64,000 nt of DNA from positions 4,526,001-4,590,000 of the forward strand of contig VDMD01000001.1 in the NCBI GenBank assembly GCA_007026445.1, given 5' to 3'. The first letter of the stretch is position 1. Every line of letters starts with the position of its first letter. The translations under genes were made by a program, and so were the position numbers. Under the pieces are notes generated by a model. The model did not search any database, was not told where the DNA came from, and saw only the letters and a list, made by a program, of their open reading frames with translations. Below are positions 21,818-33,790 of the stretch, piece by piece. The stretch is from Schizophyllum amplum (taxonomy: Eukaryota; Basidiomycota; Agaricomycetes; Agaricales; Schizophyllaceae).

Positions 21818-23379
21818 CCCAGACTATCTGCCAGCTATCTGCATTGCCTTCTACATCACTCTACGCCACGACCCCTTATGATATACAAATGGCATCGACC
21901 GACGCCTTACGTGCATACGATGGACGTACAGATGAGGACCGCCATCTATCCTCCTATGTCATTCTTCATCTTATGCGTCGGTTGCGCTAGGCCCGTCGTT
22001 CTTTTACATAGTACTCGATACCCAGTTGTTGTACGCCATCTTCGAATTCACTGTACTGGCTATGCTTGAAGACATACTTCTCGTACGGCCGCAATTATAC
22101 TTACCTACATTTGCATCTACACAATCACTACCGGAATACATACAGGAGCGCAGTGCGCTAACCTGGCATTTTCACGACTATTTTAGAGAGCTGTGGCGAT
22201 CTCCGCTCCTCCTTAGCGTGTCCTCTATGAGGCGTGTAGTAGGGCCTCGCTAACGGGCAGCATACATCTGTGTACAATGACTGAGCATACAGTGCGTATT
22301 GGTACACCCAGAGGACATTCATTGGAGCCCGAAGCGCCTGCTCGCTCGTGTTATGGTCAGCTGTACGGCTCGCTACAACATACACGCACTCAGTGCGCCA
22401 ATGCCATGCTGGATATGAACGGCAATAGCGCGTCCAATCAGCGTGCTGTGCTCACGAGTCTTCAAAGCGAAATGAGAGCTTGCGAAGGAGATGCCATTGC
22501 GATGCAACGACAATCATCAACCGGAAGCCTTCGACATCTTTCTGCCGTGGGTGAAGTTCGCCGATTGGATAGCTGGGATCGGCGCTGGGGGGAAGACGTA
22601 GTGTGCCGAGGAGGGAGAGATTCGAGAGGGTCCTTATCCGGAGAACCATCCGTGATTGCGGACCCTGGTGCACCCGTGTATACCTTCCGCCAGTGGCCGA
22701 GAAGGGGATTCAGAGAAGACTTCGGAAGGTGCTTACCGCGAGGACCTGTGCATGGTCCAGATGCAATGTTGGCAAGAGCAGTTTACATAGGTTTCAAGAG
22801 GAAATGGTCCAAATATCTCGGCAGTCACAGCTCTGCTCGTGAGCGCTAAGCGCTTGAGCATTGATACAAGAGCTGGCTACCTACTTATGTCAAGTTCAAC
22901 GACTCGGAGGATCGGTCTGCCGGCTCGAAGGCTTTGCTATATTACACATGCAAATATCCCGGGACGCTCCCCGAGAATGTTGAATTTGTTCAGACATATC
23001 TCTCTCCTTCCATGCATTTCGAATCATAGGCATTCGCACGACAGAAGGCGCTGCTGGTAAGCAGATACTCACTGCACAGGTGCTTCTCAGATCAAGGGCT
23101 CCGTGAGAAACACTTCAGCAAGCTACATTCACTAGTCAGATGTGCAGCCCTTCTCGCACACTGTCGTTGTTACGCCGATCTTGCCTCATAATCCGGGATT
23201 TACAGGCAGAGAGTCACGACGCCCTCTCGCCTTCTTTACTTATCCGTGGTCGCCTAGATAATCGATTCGATCATCGCACGGCGGTGTGGGCGCCTAAGGC
23301 CTGTTTACACGCGCTGCCTCGTGGACTACTCGCGCGTCCCATACCTTGTCCTCGCGCCGCACTTTGGCGAGCCCAACCA
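21818..23379. other. No supported gene; weak protein-like remnants
   Basis: A 190-codon open frame at 22277-22849 has an implausible composition. Fragments such as LPWVKFADWIAGIGAGGK (about 22540) and YTCKYPGTLPENVEFVQTYL (about 22940) look protein-like but sit in different frames with stops. They may be decayed gene pieces. Nothing is recognised. Confidence 0.35.
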
Positions 23380-23967
23380 ATGACCTGCCTCACATTCGAA
23401 TATGGCCAGCAGACGGTCTATATCCCGAGACCGCGCACCTATCGTGTACGCCTCAAATCCATGTGTATGGCCTGTCGTCACCGCGCTTACAGCTTCCCAC
23501 AGGACGCGCTCGTCTGCGCGCGGGAGGCCTTCCCAGAGCTTACGCGCGTCCCCGACCGTGCTATCGTGTTTATGACGCACTGGCGGTTGCACGGGAGACG
23601 GATGAAGTGGCAGGCGAAGCCCATTGTCATTCCCGAATTTACCTGGACGACGATTATCCCTGTTATGGCGCAGGGGCTCGCCATCATCTTGTACGTGCAC
23701 CCGACGGGAACGCGGCGGAGGGGTGACACGCCCGAAACGACTCCGCCGGACTCGCCTATTGTAGTGCAGCGCGAGGTTGAGCCAGTGCCGGTGTCGATAC
23801 GCGCGTCAACGGCGTCGAGAGGACGGGCGCCTACCGAGCCGTCGCCTTTCACGAGGGAGCCGACGCCGCTCACGAGAGGGGAGTCGCCGTACATGACGGA
23901 ACACACGCCTCTCACCGCACGGTCGCGACCATTGACGAGGGAGCATACGCCGGAACATGAAATGTAG
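23380..23967 (+). CDS. Basidiomycete-restricted hypothetical protein
   Basis: Two exons (23380-23445, 23503-23967; 57-nt intron) give 176 aa, starting MTCLTFEYGQQTVYIPRPRT. The N-terminal 100 residues look like a small ubiquitin-like or PB1-like fold (YGQQTVYIPRPRTYRDALVC, AREAFPEL, then VIPEFTWTTIIPVMA). The tail is disordered with repeated short units (REPTPLTRGESPY, EHTPLTARSRPLTREHTP) coded by imperfect tandem repeats. The splice is supported by removal of a low-complexity insert and by how the joined sequence reads, but the unspliced frame is also open. Function unknown. Confidence 0.55.
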   Translation: MTCLTFEYGQQTVYIPRPRTYRVRLKSMCMACRHRAYSFPQDALVCAREAFPELTRVPDRAIVFMTHWRLHGRRMKWQAKPIVIPEFTWTTIIPVMAQGLAIILYVHPTGTRRRGDTPETTPPDSPIVVQREVEPVPVSIRASTASRGRAPTEPSPFTREPTPLTRGESPYMTEHTPLTARSRPLTREHTPEHEM

Positions 23968-24170
23968 GGCGAGTGTGTATAACATAACATTGGATTTGTT
24001 CGTATTCAGGTATCTCAGCATGTTCTCGATAGGTAGTATAAGTACGGTAACATACCATTAGCAGATCATATGATATAGCAGTAGTGTAACACGACAGACC
24101 CGGTCTATGGTATAAGAATGGCGGCGCGGGCTCGTGCGCCACACATCGCAATAATAAAACACGATACTCA

Positions 24171-25095
24171 TTACATGACCACGCAGCCGAGAGCGCAAGT
24201 TGGCGAAAAACCTGGGTCGACGCCGCGGACAGCTTCGCAAGTTTCCTGGGGACTACGTCAGAAGGGAGCTTGCATGCGTGAATCGCCGAGTCTACTTACC
24301 TGTGCGGCGTGCTGGGTCCTTGCTGCACGGATTTCGCGCACCAGCGTGGAGAAGACGATGGTAGTGTCGTTCGGGCCCCCGATGGGGATCTCGAAGAACG
24401 GACAGCCTAGATCTTCCGCCAACTTTGCGCCTTCTGAGGAGTTGCATCAGCCCCGCGATTCGGATGAATCCTGGAAACCGAGGGACTTACCATTCAAGTC
24501 GACCTCGCGCGCGTCCTCTAGCTCGATCTCACCAACTGCGGTAACGCCGACAATAACTATAGGAACCGGCGCAGTTTTGACGTTTCGTATCACGGGGTGC
24601 AGGTAGTTGGCGATTTCTTGGAACGATCGGCGAGAAGCAATGGAGTACAGCAAAACGAACGCCTCGGACTGCTCTGCTAAAGCGTGTATCTTCGACCTGG
24701 TCGAGAACAATGAGTGAAAGTCAAATCCTTGAAGGAAGAGGACCTACGGGCACTCCACAAGGAATTCGTACGACCCCGTATGCCCTTGACAGACGTGCAT
24801 AGCGACGGCGCGGTCGTCCAGCTTGTACTCTCTGGTTTGGAAGTCGGTACCTTCGGCAGCTTCGAGTACATCAGGAACGCCTCAGGAAACGGCAGAGCGG
24901 AAGGAAATACCTTTGCATTCCTCGTATTCTTCCTGAGAGGTGTGCACGCAAGGCGGAAACTCTTCGTGCGTGAAGAGGTGCACGAAAGGGCATGCCAGAC
25001 CTGGTGGCGGAGGAATCAACAAGTGAAGAGAGAATGATGGATGGTCAACTCGACATACCTCCCGGACCGATGGCAGCAACGTTGAAGTTCTTCAT
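24171..25095 (-). CDS. Ras-like CAAX protein with degenerate nucleotide-binding motifs
   Basis: A multi-exon gene starts MKNFNVAAIGPGG at 25095 and ends with a CAAX box CVVM at 24171. The overall plan is Ras: a first strand, an RFTHDEF-like segment (LFTHEEFPP), the hydrophobic strand and helix AFVLLYSIASRRSFQEIANY, PVPIVIVGV, and a prenylation tail. The guanine-nucleotide motifs are lost. The P-loop reads GPGGLACP rather than GxxGVGKS, the DTAG position reads CQGHTG, and NKxD after IVIVG is TAVG. It therefore probably does not bind GTP in the usual way; it may be a pseudoGTPase anchored to membrane by farnesylation, or a decaying copy. Some exon joins, especially around 24830-24920, are uncertain. 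Confidence 0.65.
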
Positions 25096-26742
25096 GTGTG
25101 GCACGCACTAAGTGAGGTTGAGCATGGGTACCCTGTCTCCCGAAGCACGTTACTCACGATAGACATGCTTGGACAAAGGAAAGCGAGGGCGCTGTAGTGT
25201 CGGACGAGGGAGAGGAAGGCAGTTAGAATCCGAGTCGCTGAGAGCAATGAACCTTTTTAAAGGCGGTCAGTCAATATGCCCGGACCCGCCGTAGGTCACT
25301 GTCATAAAAGGCCAAGTTCATTGTCACAAGAGGTGTTTGATCCCGCAAGGCGCGTCACGGATCGAGAACAAGGGAAGAATGGTATATTGCCGAGAAATGA
25401 AGTGACATAAACAATGGCTCTGACTCGCGGGGCGATCACTTTAGGTCATTGATGCCTGAGCGTGGTCCCGGTTCGCACTGGCTGCCACCATTTCTGCAGA
25501 ATGAGGAAGCATCATCATCATTGAAGAAGCAGGGACCCGAGAGGTCAAGAGACGCGGAGTCCAGTTTCGCGTCATAACGATCGGGAACAAGGGACTTCCA
25601 GATTTGTCACTGTTTGAACACTGTTGTTCGGCTAACTTCGGCAGGAATCTGTCACGGGCCACCACGATCACGTGGTTATAGTACGCGTCTACAAGTCACG
25701 GTCGCCTCTTGACTCTCGCTTCCTCCTCAAGGATCAGAAGGCCCTACGGATGAAGTCCTGGATCTTGCACAGATGGTTTGACGCACATTCCGACGATATA
25801 TCTGCTTTTCTCGCATCGTCGGAAGCCCTCAACACGCCTCATATACTCAGTTTGGCGCGCAGATCATCGAATCCTGCGATCCTCTGGCTTGATTGTCGCC
25901 AGATTCGCCCGCTTCTGGGTACTCTGATCTCTGTTGGCGAGCCTCTCAGCTCATCCCTTGCAAACCTAGATTGAACATCGATCGCTAGCGAATATGCGGC
26001 TTGACCTTTGCACCGTACGACGCGAGTTGCAAACAGGAGGCCACGACAAGATACCAAACCGGCCTTGGATATTCGCACGACTTGACGTTGGCTGACCTAC
26101 CTGCCTTGCGAGTGCGCCCGAACATGGGGTCCCAGCATCCTCGAAATGCCCTATTACCGTCACGGCACGGGCGATGGACGACTCGAATGCAGCCAGGTCG
26201 TCATTGTGCCGGGTGACAGTGAGACCTGTAGAGCATGGGAATGGCAGATGTGTTGTTTAGTAGTGTTTATTAGAAGGTGAGGCTCATATCTCGCTGCCGA
26301 ATCATCGCTCACAGAGGTCCACAGAATGTTTTTTCAGAGCGCAAACACAGACTGCACTTCGTCAGCACACCGCTCAAGTTAGATATATTCATTGTTCATA
26401 AACGCCCTCCTTTGCAGCCGAGCAGCTGGCGCTGTAGGATGATATGTTGTAGGTGGCTATGGGTGCAAATCACATGACCCTTTCACCGCGTGGCGCTGCC
26501 GTCGCCGGCCGACTCCCGACGCATGGCAAACCTGCGACCAGCTTTCATCAAGCGACGAAAGCTGAAGTCCCCGTCCCTCCGCTTCCTGTATGTTGCATTT
26601 GCGAGCTTATAGACGCGTTCACTCATGCACTATCTTTTCCCCTCACAGAAGATTCCCCTGCTTTTCCGTCCCAGCTTCGGAATCTCTTGACGCGGGCGGA
26701 CGGCGGGCCGAGTCATTGTCGATCGTGACTTCATCAAATTAG
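25096..26742. other. No supported gene
   Basis: The plus frame at 25672-25974 and the minus frames around 25840-26160 are open but show no recognisable family and no convincing splice pattern. The last few hundred bases are probably the upstream region of the histidyl-tRNA synthetase gene. Confidence 0.4.
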
Positions 26743-28869
26743 ATGCTTCGCGCATTCCGCCCTTGTCTCCTCCCCCATCGATATCCTCGCGCAGGACTCT
26801 TACTGCGACGGAACTTCGCTATGGACGCGCTCAGAGAAGAGATCGATAAACAGCAGACGTTGTTCAATGACCTCCGCGCGCAGAAGGCGGACACCGCACT
26901 GCTCGACGAGGCCAAGAAGAAGCTGGCCGACCTGAAGAAGCAACTGGGCCAATCCAAGGCTGCCTCAGGCGTTAAGGATGCGGGGAAGAAGCGCGAGCGG
27001 CTGCTACTGAAGACGGCGAAGGTGCGTTCCCCGCCCGATCGCACCGCGACGCGTCATTTACTGAGCCAGGTCTGAAGGGCACGCGCGACTATGGACCCGG
27101 CGAGATGTTCTGCCGCGAGCACATCGAGCGCATTGTGCGCGGCGTCTTCACTGCATACGGCGCGAGCTGCGTTGACACACCCGTGTTCGAGCGCAAGGAC
27201 GTCCTCACCGGCAAATACGGCGAGGACTCGAAGCTCATCTTCGATCTGAAGGACCAGGGAGGGGAGGAGCTCGCCCTGCGTTACGATCACACCGTTCCCC
27301 TCGCGCGCTACCTCGCCATGATGGGCGGCACCAACACGCACTCCAAGATCTACCAGCTCTCGAAGGTGTACCGGCGAGACAACCCGGTCATGTCGAAGGG
27401 CCGCATGCGCGAGTTCTCGCAGGCGGACTTTGACATCGTCGGCCAGTGGGACAGCATGATTCCCGACGCGGAGATCATCAGCATGCTCTGCACCGTCCTC
27501 TCGAAGCTCGACGTTGGCGAGTTCACGATCAAGGTGCGTGCGCTTTGCGATTTCGAAGGCCTGTACTCATCCCGCTTCAGCTCAACAACAGGAAGATCCT
27601 GGATGGCATATTCGAAGTCTGCGGTGTACCCGAAGACAAGATCCGCACAATATCGTCCGCCGTCGACAAGCTCGACAAGGTGCGCGGCGTCATTCCTCCG
27701 TCCGCTGCACCAGCTTGACATCGTCCAGTCACCATGGGCCGAAGTTCGCAAAGAGATGACGGACGAGAAGGGCTTGGATGGTGCTGTCGCTGACAGGATA
27801 TGGGAATACGTCCAGCACAAAGGTACGCGGTCTGCGGCTCTCATAATCGTCCGCTGACGGTGTCTAGGCGGGCCTCCCTTGCTCGAGCAATTGAAGACTG
27901 ACGAGAAGCTTATGGGAAATGCGCGTGCAAAGGAGGGAATTCTGGAGATGGGTCTCCTCTTTACGTACCTAACCGCCTACACGATCATCGACAAGGTGCG
28001 ATCATCCCTCTTCTTCGTCAGACCTTGTCTGACGTTGCTCAGATCTCCTTTGATCTGTCACTCGCTCGCGGTCTCGACTACTATACCGGCGTGATCTACG
28101 AAGCTGTCACGGAGGCGTCGGCACCACCTGGCTTCGCTGCTTCCAATGCTCTGGCTGCCTCGGATTCCGCTACCAGCTCCACCGCACCCATCACCACCAA
28201 CATTTCGACCAAAAAGCCGAAGAAGGCTGCTGTGGATGGCGAGGAGGAGGAGGTCGATGAGTCGCAGGTTGGCGTGGGCTCAATCGCTGCCGGAGGGCGG
28301 TACGACAACCTGGTCGGCATGTTCACGACGGCAGCAGCAGCGGAGGGCAAGAAGGGCGCCCAGATGCCGTGTGTCGGTGTCGCGATCGGACTCGACCGCA
28401 TCTTCTCCCTCGTCTGGCCGAAGTGGGTGGAGAAGGGCATGCGGAGTAAGGAGACGATGGTGTTTGTGATGGCCGCGGGTGACGGGTTGCTTGAGGAGCG
28501 GATACGACTCGTGCAGGAGCTGCGTGCGGCGGGGATCAAGGTGCGCTGCAAGCTCTGCTCATGGTGACGATGATGCCAATGATCATACAGGCGGACTTCA
28601 TGATGAAGAACAAGCCAAAGCTGCCCGCCCAGTTCGCTGCCGGCGAGCGCGATGAGACGCCGTTCGCCATCATCCTCGGCGAGAGCGAGCTGAAGGAGGG
28701 TCTCGTCACCGTCAAGGAGCAGGCCTGGGAGTTTGTCGACGGCAAGAAGGAGAAGAAGAAGGCCAGCGACAAGGGGACGCAAATGAAGCGCGCGGAGCTC
28801 GTCGACTGGATCAAGGGGACGCAGGTGTACAAGGATTGGGATCTTGGGCGACTAATTACGGAGGCATAG
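26743..28869 (+). CDS. HTS1: Histidyl-tRNA synthetase, cytosolic and mitochondrial from one gene
   Basis: Seven exons separated by six introns of about 44-56 nt encode a complete class II histidyl-tRNA synthetase. In order they show a basic mitochondrial-type leader ([20 protein letters not shown]), a WHEP helical domain ([20 protein letters not shown]...), motif 1 ([10 protein letters not shown]), motif 2 with [18 protein letters not shown] and [10 protein letters not shown], the histidine-binding motifs [10 protein letters not shown] and [13 protein letters not shown], motif 3 ([13 protein letters not shown]), and the C-terminal anticodon-binding domain. A fungal insert rich in Ser/Thr and acidic residues follows [12 protein letters not shown]. 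The second ATG (26821) opens the WHEP domain, so two start sites would give the mitochondrial and cytosolic forms as in yeast HTS1. The first intron ends in AAG, which is slightly atypical. Confidence 0.95.
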
Positions 28870-29093
28870 TGAAGAAGTAGCTAATTATCTTGCTATTGTA
28901 TATTTCCTTGACATTCTATTTCCAAACGCCGGACGGTCCAAAAACCCGAGATGGTTGTGATCTGGTTGTGATTGAGTGTCGCCCGGTGGCGTCAGCGCTT
29001 GTGTGCGATCAGTATCTTGACTACAACCACTTCCTTCTCTTCGCATCCATCTCTTGTATCAATCCCCGAAGCCATAGAGGAATAATGTCGTCC

Positions 29094-29891
29094 GAGGGCG
29101 CAAGCAACAGTGTGTGCTGGTTCGCCATCGCGTCGCTGCTTGGCCTTGACAGGCGCCAGACGAACGGCTCATGGCGGCTGCCCGCGACGACAACGTAGAG
29201 CTGCTTGAAGAAGTCTTTGAGCAGGGAGGTTTCGATATCAACTACCAAGACGGGTGCGTTGTTTGCACTCCATGGCTGAATCCTTGACTGACTGGCTCGC
29301 GAGCAGGTTGGGGAACACAGGTCCGTAGCTGTCGTCGATCGTGCACTGCTCCTACCAACCATGTCCGTGCAGCTTTACATGTCGCGTACGTCCCCTTCAC
29401 CCTCCGCTCTGACCCGGTACCGATGCTACACTCAGGGTCTCACAGGGCTCGACGGACGTCCTCGAGCACATCCTCTCCCACGATGACTGCGACGTCGACC
29501 CGATAAATCGGATCGAGAAAGCAACCCCCCTCCATCTCGCCGTCAAAGTCGAGCACCCCGAGCTGCGCAAGTACCTCGTGGACAGCCTGCTAGAAGCAGG
29601 CGCCGACACACGGTAACGGCACGTAACCTGTTCCATCCGTCTCAGCGCTCATGGGCGCCCCGTGCCAGGATCAAGGACAAGAACGGGGAGACCGCACTTG
29701 AGCTTGTCCCGGCAGACGATGCGGATACGCGCGCGCTGTTCAGGAAAGCGCAGACGCAAAGCAGCATGGCAAAGGAGGAGGTCGTTGGTGCGTAGTCGCT
29801 GCTCGTTCATGAGCATAATCATTGATTATCCTTCGTAGATGACGATGACGATGATGAGGCTGGCTCTGGCTCCGGCTCCGAGTCCGACTAG
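29094..29891 (+). CDS. Ankyrin-repeat protein with acidic tail
   Basis: A small gene of about 200 aa in at least five exons, starting MSSEGASNS (first coding exon only 18 nt) and continuing APDERLMAAARDDNVELLEE. Ankyrin units are clear: FDINYQDGLGNTALHVAVSQ, then CDVDPINRIEKATPLHLAVK, then ADTRIKDKNGETALELV. The tail after an intron is DDDDDDEAGSGSGSESD, which resembles chaperone-like ankyrin proteins with acidic ends (for example yeast Yar1), though orthology is not established. It lies about 220 bp downstream of HTS1 in the same orientation. Short introns and several alternative splice sites make exact borders uncertain. Confidence 0.75.
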
Positions 29892-30147
29892 AGTGCACTC
29901 GAAGTCTGAAGAATAACATACATTATTGGACGGTAATATTTACGAAGTCCCTGGCCCTGTTGCTCATCGGACTAGGATCAAACGCAAGCTCAACTGCACG
30001 ATAGCTTTCTCTGTACAGTATACTCATCATGTGAGTGGTAGCTGCTCGGCATATATCAGTCTGAATCGTGTATGTAGCTGGGCGAGCTCTGAGGGCAATA
30101 ATGATACCGAGACTGGTACATTTGTAATGCGCAGTAAGTTCTACCAA

Positions 30148-30237
30148 GGGTGCTTGGCGCAATGGTAGCGCGTTTGGCTTCGATTGCTTGACGGTTTCCG
30201 TACCAAAAGGTTGCAGGTTCGAGTCCTGCAGTGCTCA
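30148..30237 (+). tRNA. tRNA-Arg (anticodon TCG) with 18-nt intron
   Basis: The cloverleaf can be drawn by eye: acceptor GGGTGCT with AGTGCTC (wobble pairs allowed), D stem GCGC/GCGC with loop AATGGTA, anticodon stem TTTGG/CCAAA, and T arm GCAGG-TTCGAGT-CCTGC. The anticodon loop is CTTCGA...A with anticodon TCG. The 18-nt intron sits directly after position 37, the normal place. A run of five T at 30259-30263 can end Pol III transcription. Confidence 0.88.
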
Positions 30238-30564
30238 CCCTCGAGATTGACCATCTCCTTTTTCTTGCCTGTGCCAAGGACCCTCCGGACGTCGTTCTTC
30301 ATCCGGACAGAAGCAGGTTGAGTCTTCTACGCAGACCTCTCTCTCTGGAAACAGGTTCTAAGGACTTCACGCGCATTCAGCCACGATGCGTGCGGCATCG
30401 ACTGCATCAGAGGTGTATGGAGGCAACACAAAAGGGCACTCGAACGCCGTCACTCGACATCAGCGCACATGCTCAGCGCCAACTGCGACCTCATTCCTTC
30501 CATCCTACAATCTCACATTCGTTCGTCTAAGTATACAAAATTCTATCAATTGTATATCAAGCCT

Positions 30565-33457
30565 TCATAATTTCGATTCCTGCACGACCTTCGGCACTCG
30601 GCCACGGCGCTCCCATTCGGCTTGTGCCACTTTCCGCAACACAGTCTTCAGCGGCTTCAACGACGCGTTCCGCTCGAGTGGATGGTATTGAAGAAGTATC
30701 ATGACCGGGACAGCAAACCGCGGCAGCCTGTATTCTGATGAGCAGGCGAGCGGATCGGCCAGTCGAATACCCTTACTTTGTCTTTGCCAACTGGATCAAG
30801 CCCTCCTCAGTAACGCGCCCGCGGTGAGCTATACACAGTTAGCGAGGCGGACCAGCATTGTAATATAGTGACTGGCCTTCCTTGACAGCTACGACCACCG
30901 CCACGAGCTCGCCCAAGCGGTCATCCGGAACAGCCACGGCGGCGGCCTCAAGCACGCCCTCATCCGCATGGATGGCATTCTCCACCATAGAGGAGTCAAT
31001 ATTTTCACCGCCGCGGATGATGATGTCCTTCACTGTATAACGCCTTCAGCTGCGATTTCACCCAGAGGAGACCGAGCACTCACGTCGGTCACGAATATAG
31101 AGGAATCCTTCAGCATCCATGACGCCCAGATCGCCCGTGCGCATGAAGCCATCCTTAGTGATTGCCTGCAGCAACCCTTTCAATAACTGTTGATTAAGTA
31201 TGCACGGTAGCTCACGCACTTTTGCAGTTGCGGCCTCGTCTTTCCAATAGCACTGCGCATTTGTGAGAACACTCGAGGGGATCTCTGCCCCTTCAGTCGG
31301 CCCTTACCTTCATGATGTTTGGTCCACGAAGCCAGACTTCGCCCTGCTCCCCAGGTTTGCACACCTTCATGGTCTCCGGGTCGACGATCAGGATGTCATT
31401 CACGGGAGACGCCAAGCCGCTGGGAGCTCGTTGAGTTCTGAACAACTCGTGACGAATGGATAGTGGCCTCACCATGCGCTCGGCCTTGCTACGAATTCAT
31501 TTCCAACTGCACAGCGTAACATCAGCGTCGTCCGCCAGATCCAGAGACAGGACTACGTACCAAAACCAACCGCGGCTGCATTGGTCTCTGTCATTCCATA
31601 GCCAGAGCCACTGAAGAATGAGCATGTATCAACATACGCTCACAAAAAAAAGCTTGACTCATCCTCACATCTGCACGCCAGGAAATGTCTTTGACGTCCT
31701 TTCGATGAGGGCATGCGGCGAGGCCGCACCGCCTACCGAGGTGCCTTGAAGGGGATAGCCCTTTAAAGGCCCATTCTCTGCAAGGTTGAGGACGTCGGAG
31801 AGGACAGAGGGGACTCTGTTAGAGGACGTCAATGATCAAATGAGATGAGATACGGGCACATCGAAAGCATCGCCGTACACACTTACCCGCCAACGGTCGT
31901 GACCTTTTCCTTCATGATCAGACTGTTGCGCCGTCTCAGCACCTGCACCTCGGTTTGACCAGGGACTGGTCAGACGTACCGGGCTCCTTCCTCAGGCTGT
32001 GCCTAGTCAGCCAGTATACCTGCAAAAGAGCGCAGAGATCACGTACATTCCACCTCTTCATCAACACCAACTTGTTACCCATGTACGTCGTCATGAACTA
32101 AGTAGGCGCGTCAGCTCGCGTATGTCGCATGAACACCCACTTCGACAGATTACCATGATGCTTTCTAGGCCGGTGACCTGTTTATGGTGATGGTAGGGTC
32201 ATGAAGCCTGCACGGATGACTAAATAAAGGGAACGACGAACGTGGAAGAATGGGATAGCAATGAGCGATACCGTGCGCGTCTCGGGAAAGTCGATGTTCC
32301 GAGGTACAGCGTCAATGAGGCCGTTCCGAAGCATGTCTTTGAAGCTGCCTGCGATCATCTACGCAAAGAAGGTCAGCTCACTCAGCTTGATCGTTCAGTT
32401 GGTCGATCAAACGTACGTTGAAAATATTTGTCAGCCCAGCGCGCTGGGAGCTGAGGACGCCCTCTGTTGTAAGGCAAACATCAACTACAAACTTCAGTAG
32501 GGGAGTAGGACGAAGGCGCACTGGGAAGGCCGGTCTGCAAATCCCATGAGCCACCAAACTAACTTACACATCGAGATCGCAATGCCTTACCGTTCCGGAA
32601 GTGAACATGACAGTCGCGTCATCATCCGGCCCGACCTTGGGATCCTGCTGCAGGACGCTTCTCCCATCGTCGCCGTACGCGCGAAGCGCGTCTTCAAGGC
32701 GCACCAAGCCCTTGGACGAATTGCACGCAGTGCCTTTGGACACGTCGGGGCCTCCACGGAATACGAGCACCTCCACGCATCCCGCATCCTTCTTGATGCG
32801 GGCTACTGATGGCTCAAGACTCTGCGCGCGCTCGCCATCTAGCAAGATAACCTTGCAGTCCGTGATGCAGAGGCAGTGCGTCACTACGTCGACAGGGAGC
32901 AATCTGGAGGGCTAGTCAGTGATCGTGCGTAGTGGTAGACCACGCTAGGAGACAACGTACGCGTTCGGGCAGACCGCTACCGCGCCTAGCAATTGCACCG
33001 CCCAAAAGGCAAACACGAATTCGGGATAGTTCCGGCTGACGATACCGACACGATCACCTATAGGTGGACGTCACTTTCTGCTCCCCACAGATCGCACCGA
33101 GTATCAGCGCACGCACCCCTGTTCACGCCGTACACCTTGCTCAGGAGGCCCGCAAGACGAAGCACGCGCTCGTGTGCATCGTGGAACGTGTAGCGCTCAT
33201 CCTCGAAGACGAGATACTCGTGCGTCGCATGACGGGCGGCACTCTCGAGCCAGAAGGCGCGGTAAGATGGCCATAGATGGGTATAGACACGCTGAACACG
33301 GCCGTCAACGAGGCGCTTGTGGGTCTCTGTCAGCGCGCCTGGCGCAGTCACGAGACGATCGCCTGGGGTGAGAGAGTCAGACACAGAGCAGCATGAGAAA
33401 GAGTAGAATTGCAGACTGACATTCGGGGAGGCTACGAGCAGGGATCCAGGGTGCCAT
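30565..33457 (-). CDS. Peroxisomal AMP-dependent acyl-CoA synthetase/ligase
   Basis: A multi-exon gene starts MAPWIPARSLPE at 33457 and ends ...VVQESKL at 30565. Family motifs of adenylate-forming enzymes are visible: the phosphate-binding A3 region VMFTSGT (about 32600), EQGEVWLRGPNIMK and the following DGFMRTGDLG-type region (about 31150-31370), and the A8/A10 region DIIIRGGENIDSSMVENAIH with KPLKTVLRK near the end. The N-terminus resembles fatty-acid/coumarate-CoA ligase-like proteins (RAFWLESAARHATHEYLVFE, with YTFHDAHERV). The final SKL is a canonical PTS1, so import into peroxisomes is expected, fitting carboxylate activation for beta-oxidation or a related pathway. The substrate cannot be read from the sequence. 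Several exon borders, particularly 31450-32500, were not resolved. Confidence 0.85.
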
Positions 33458-33694
33458 CTGTCAGCCTCTTTCTAGTCGGGTTCAAGAAGGTTGGGAAAGG
33501 AGGAGGAGAAGAGGGGCACGTAAGTCGTGCCCCCTTCACGGCAATCTGCATAACCGGAGACCATCGTCAGTGACACCGATGGTGAGAAGGCGAAGAGCAA
33601 GGCCAGTCTGGTGACCAAGTTCGCGGACCGAGCACAGCCGCATCGCATTGCCTGACCGCCGCTATATATTGACCTGTCATGCTCAACTATCATC

Positions 33695-33784
33695 TCCCCA
33701 GTAGTATATCGGTTAGTACACCCGCCTGTCACCATCAGACGGTTGTACTCGCGGGAGAGCGGGGTTCGACTCCCCGCTGAGGAG
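33695..33784 (+). tRNA. tRNA-Asp (anticodon GTC) with 18-nt intron
   Basis: Acceptor TCCCCAG pairs with CTGAGGA apart from one C-A mismatch. The D arm is GTAT...TAC-type, the anticodon stem CCCGC/GCGGG, the loop CTGTCA...C with anticodon GTC and an 18-nt intron after position 37, and the T arm CGGGG-TTCGACT-CCCCG. The discriminator base is G. Confidence 0.9.
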
Positions 33785-33785
33785 C

Positions 33786-33790
33786 TTTTT
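33786..33790 (+). terminator. Pol III terminator T5 of tRNA-Asp
   Basis: Five T residues start two bases after the tRNA discriminator base. Confidence 0.75.

Noticed and set aside
22277..22849. 190-codon plus-strand frame
   Set aside because: Composition is not protein-like and the more protein-like fragments in the region lie in other frames.
25672..25974. 100-codon plus-strand frame
   Set aside because: No recognisable family and no conserved motif; may be chance.
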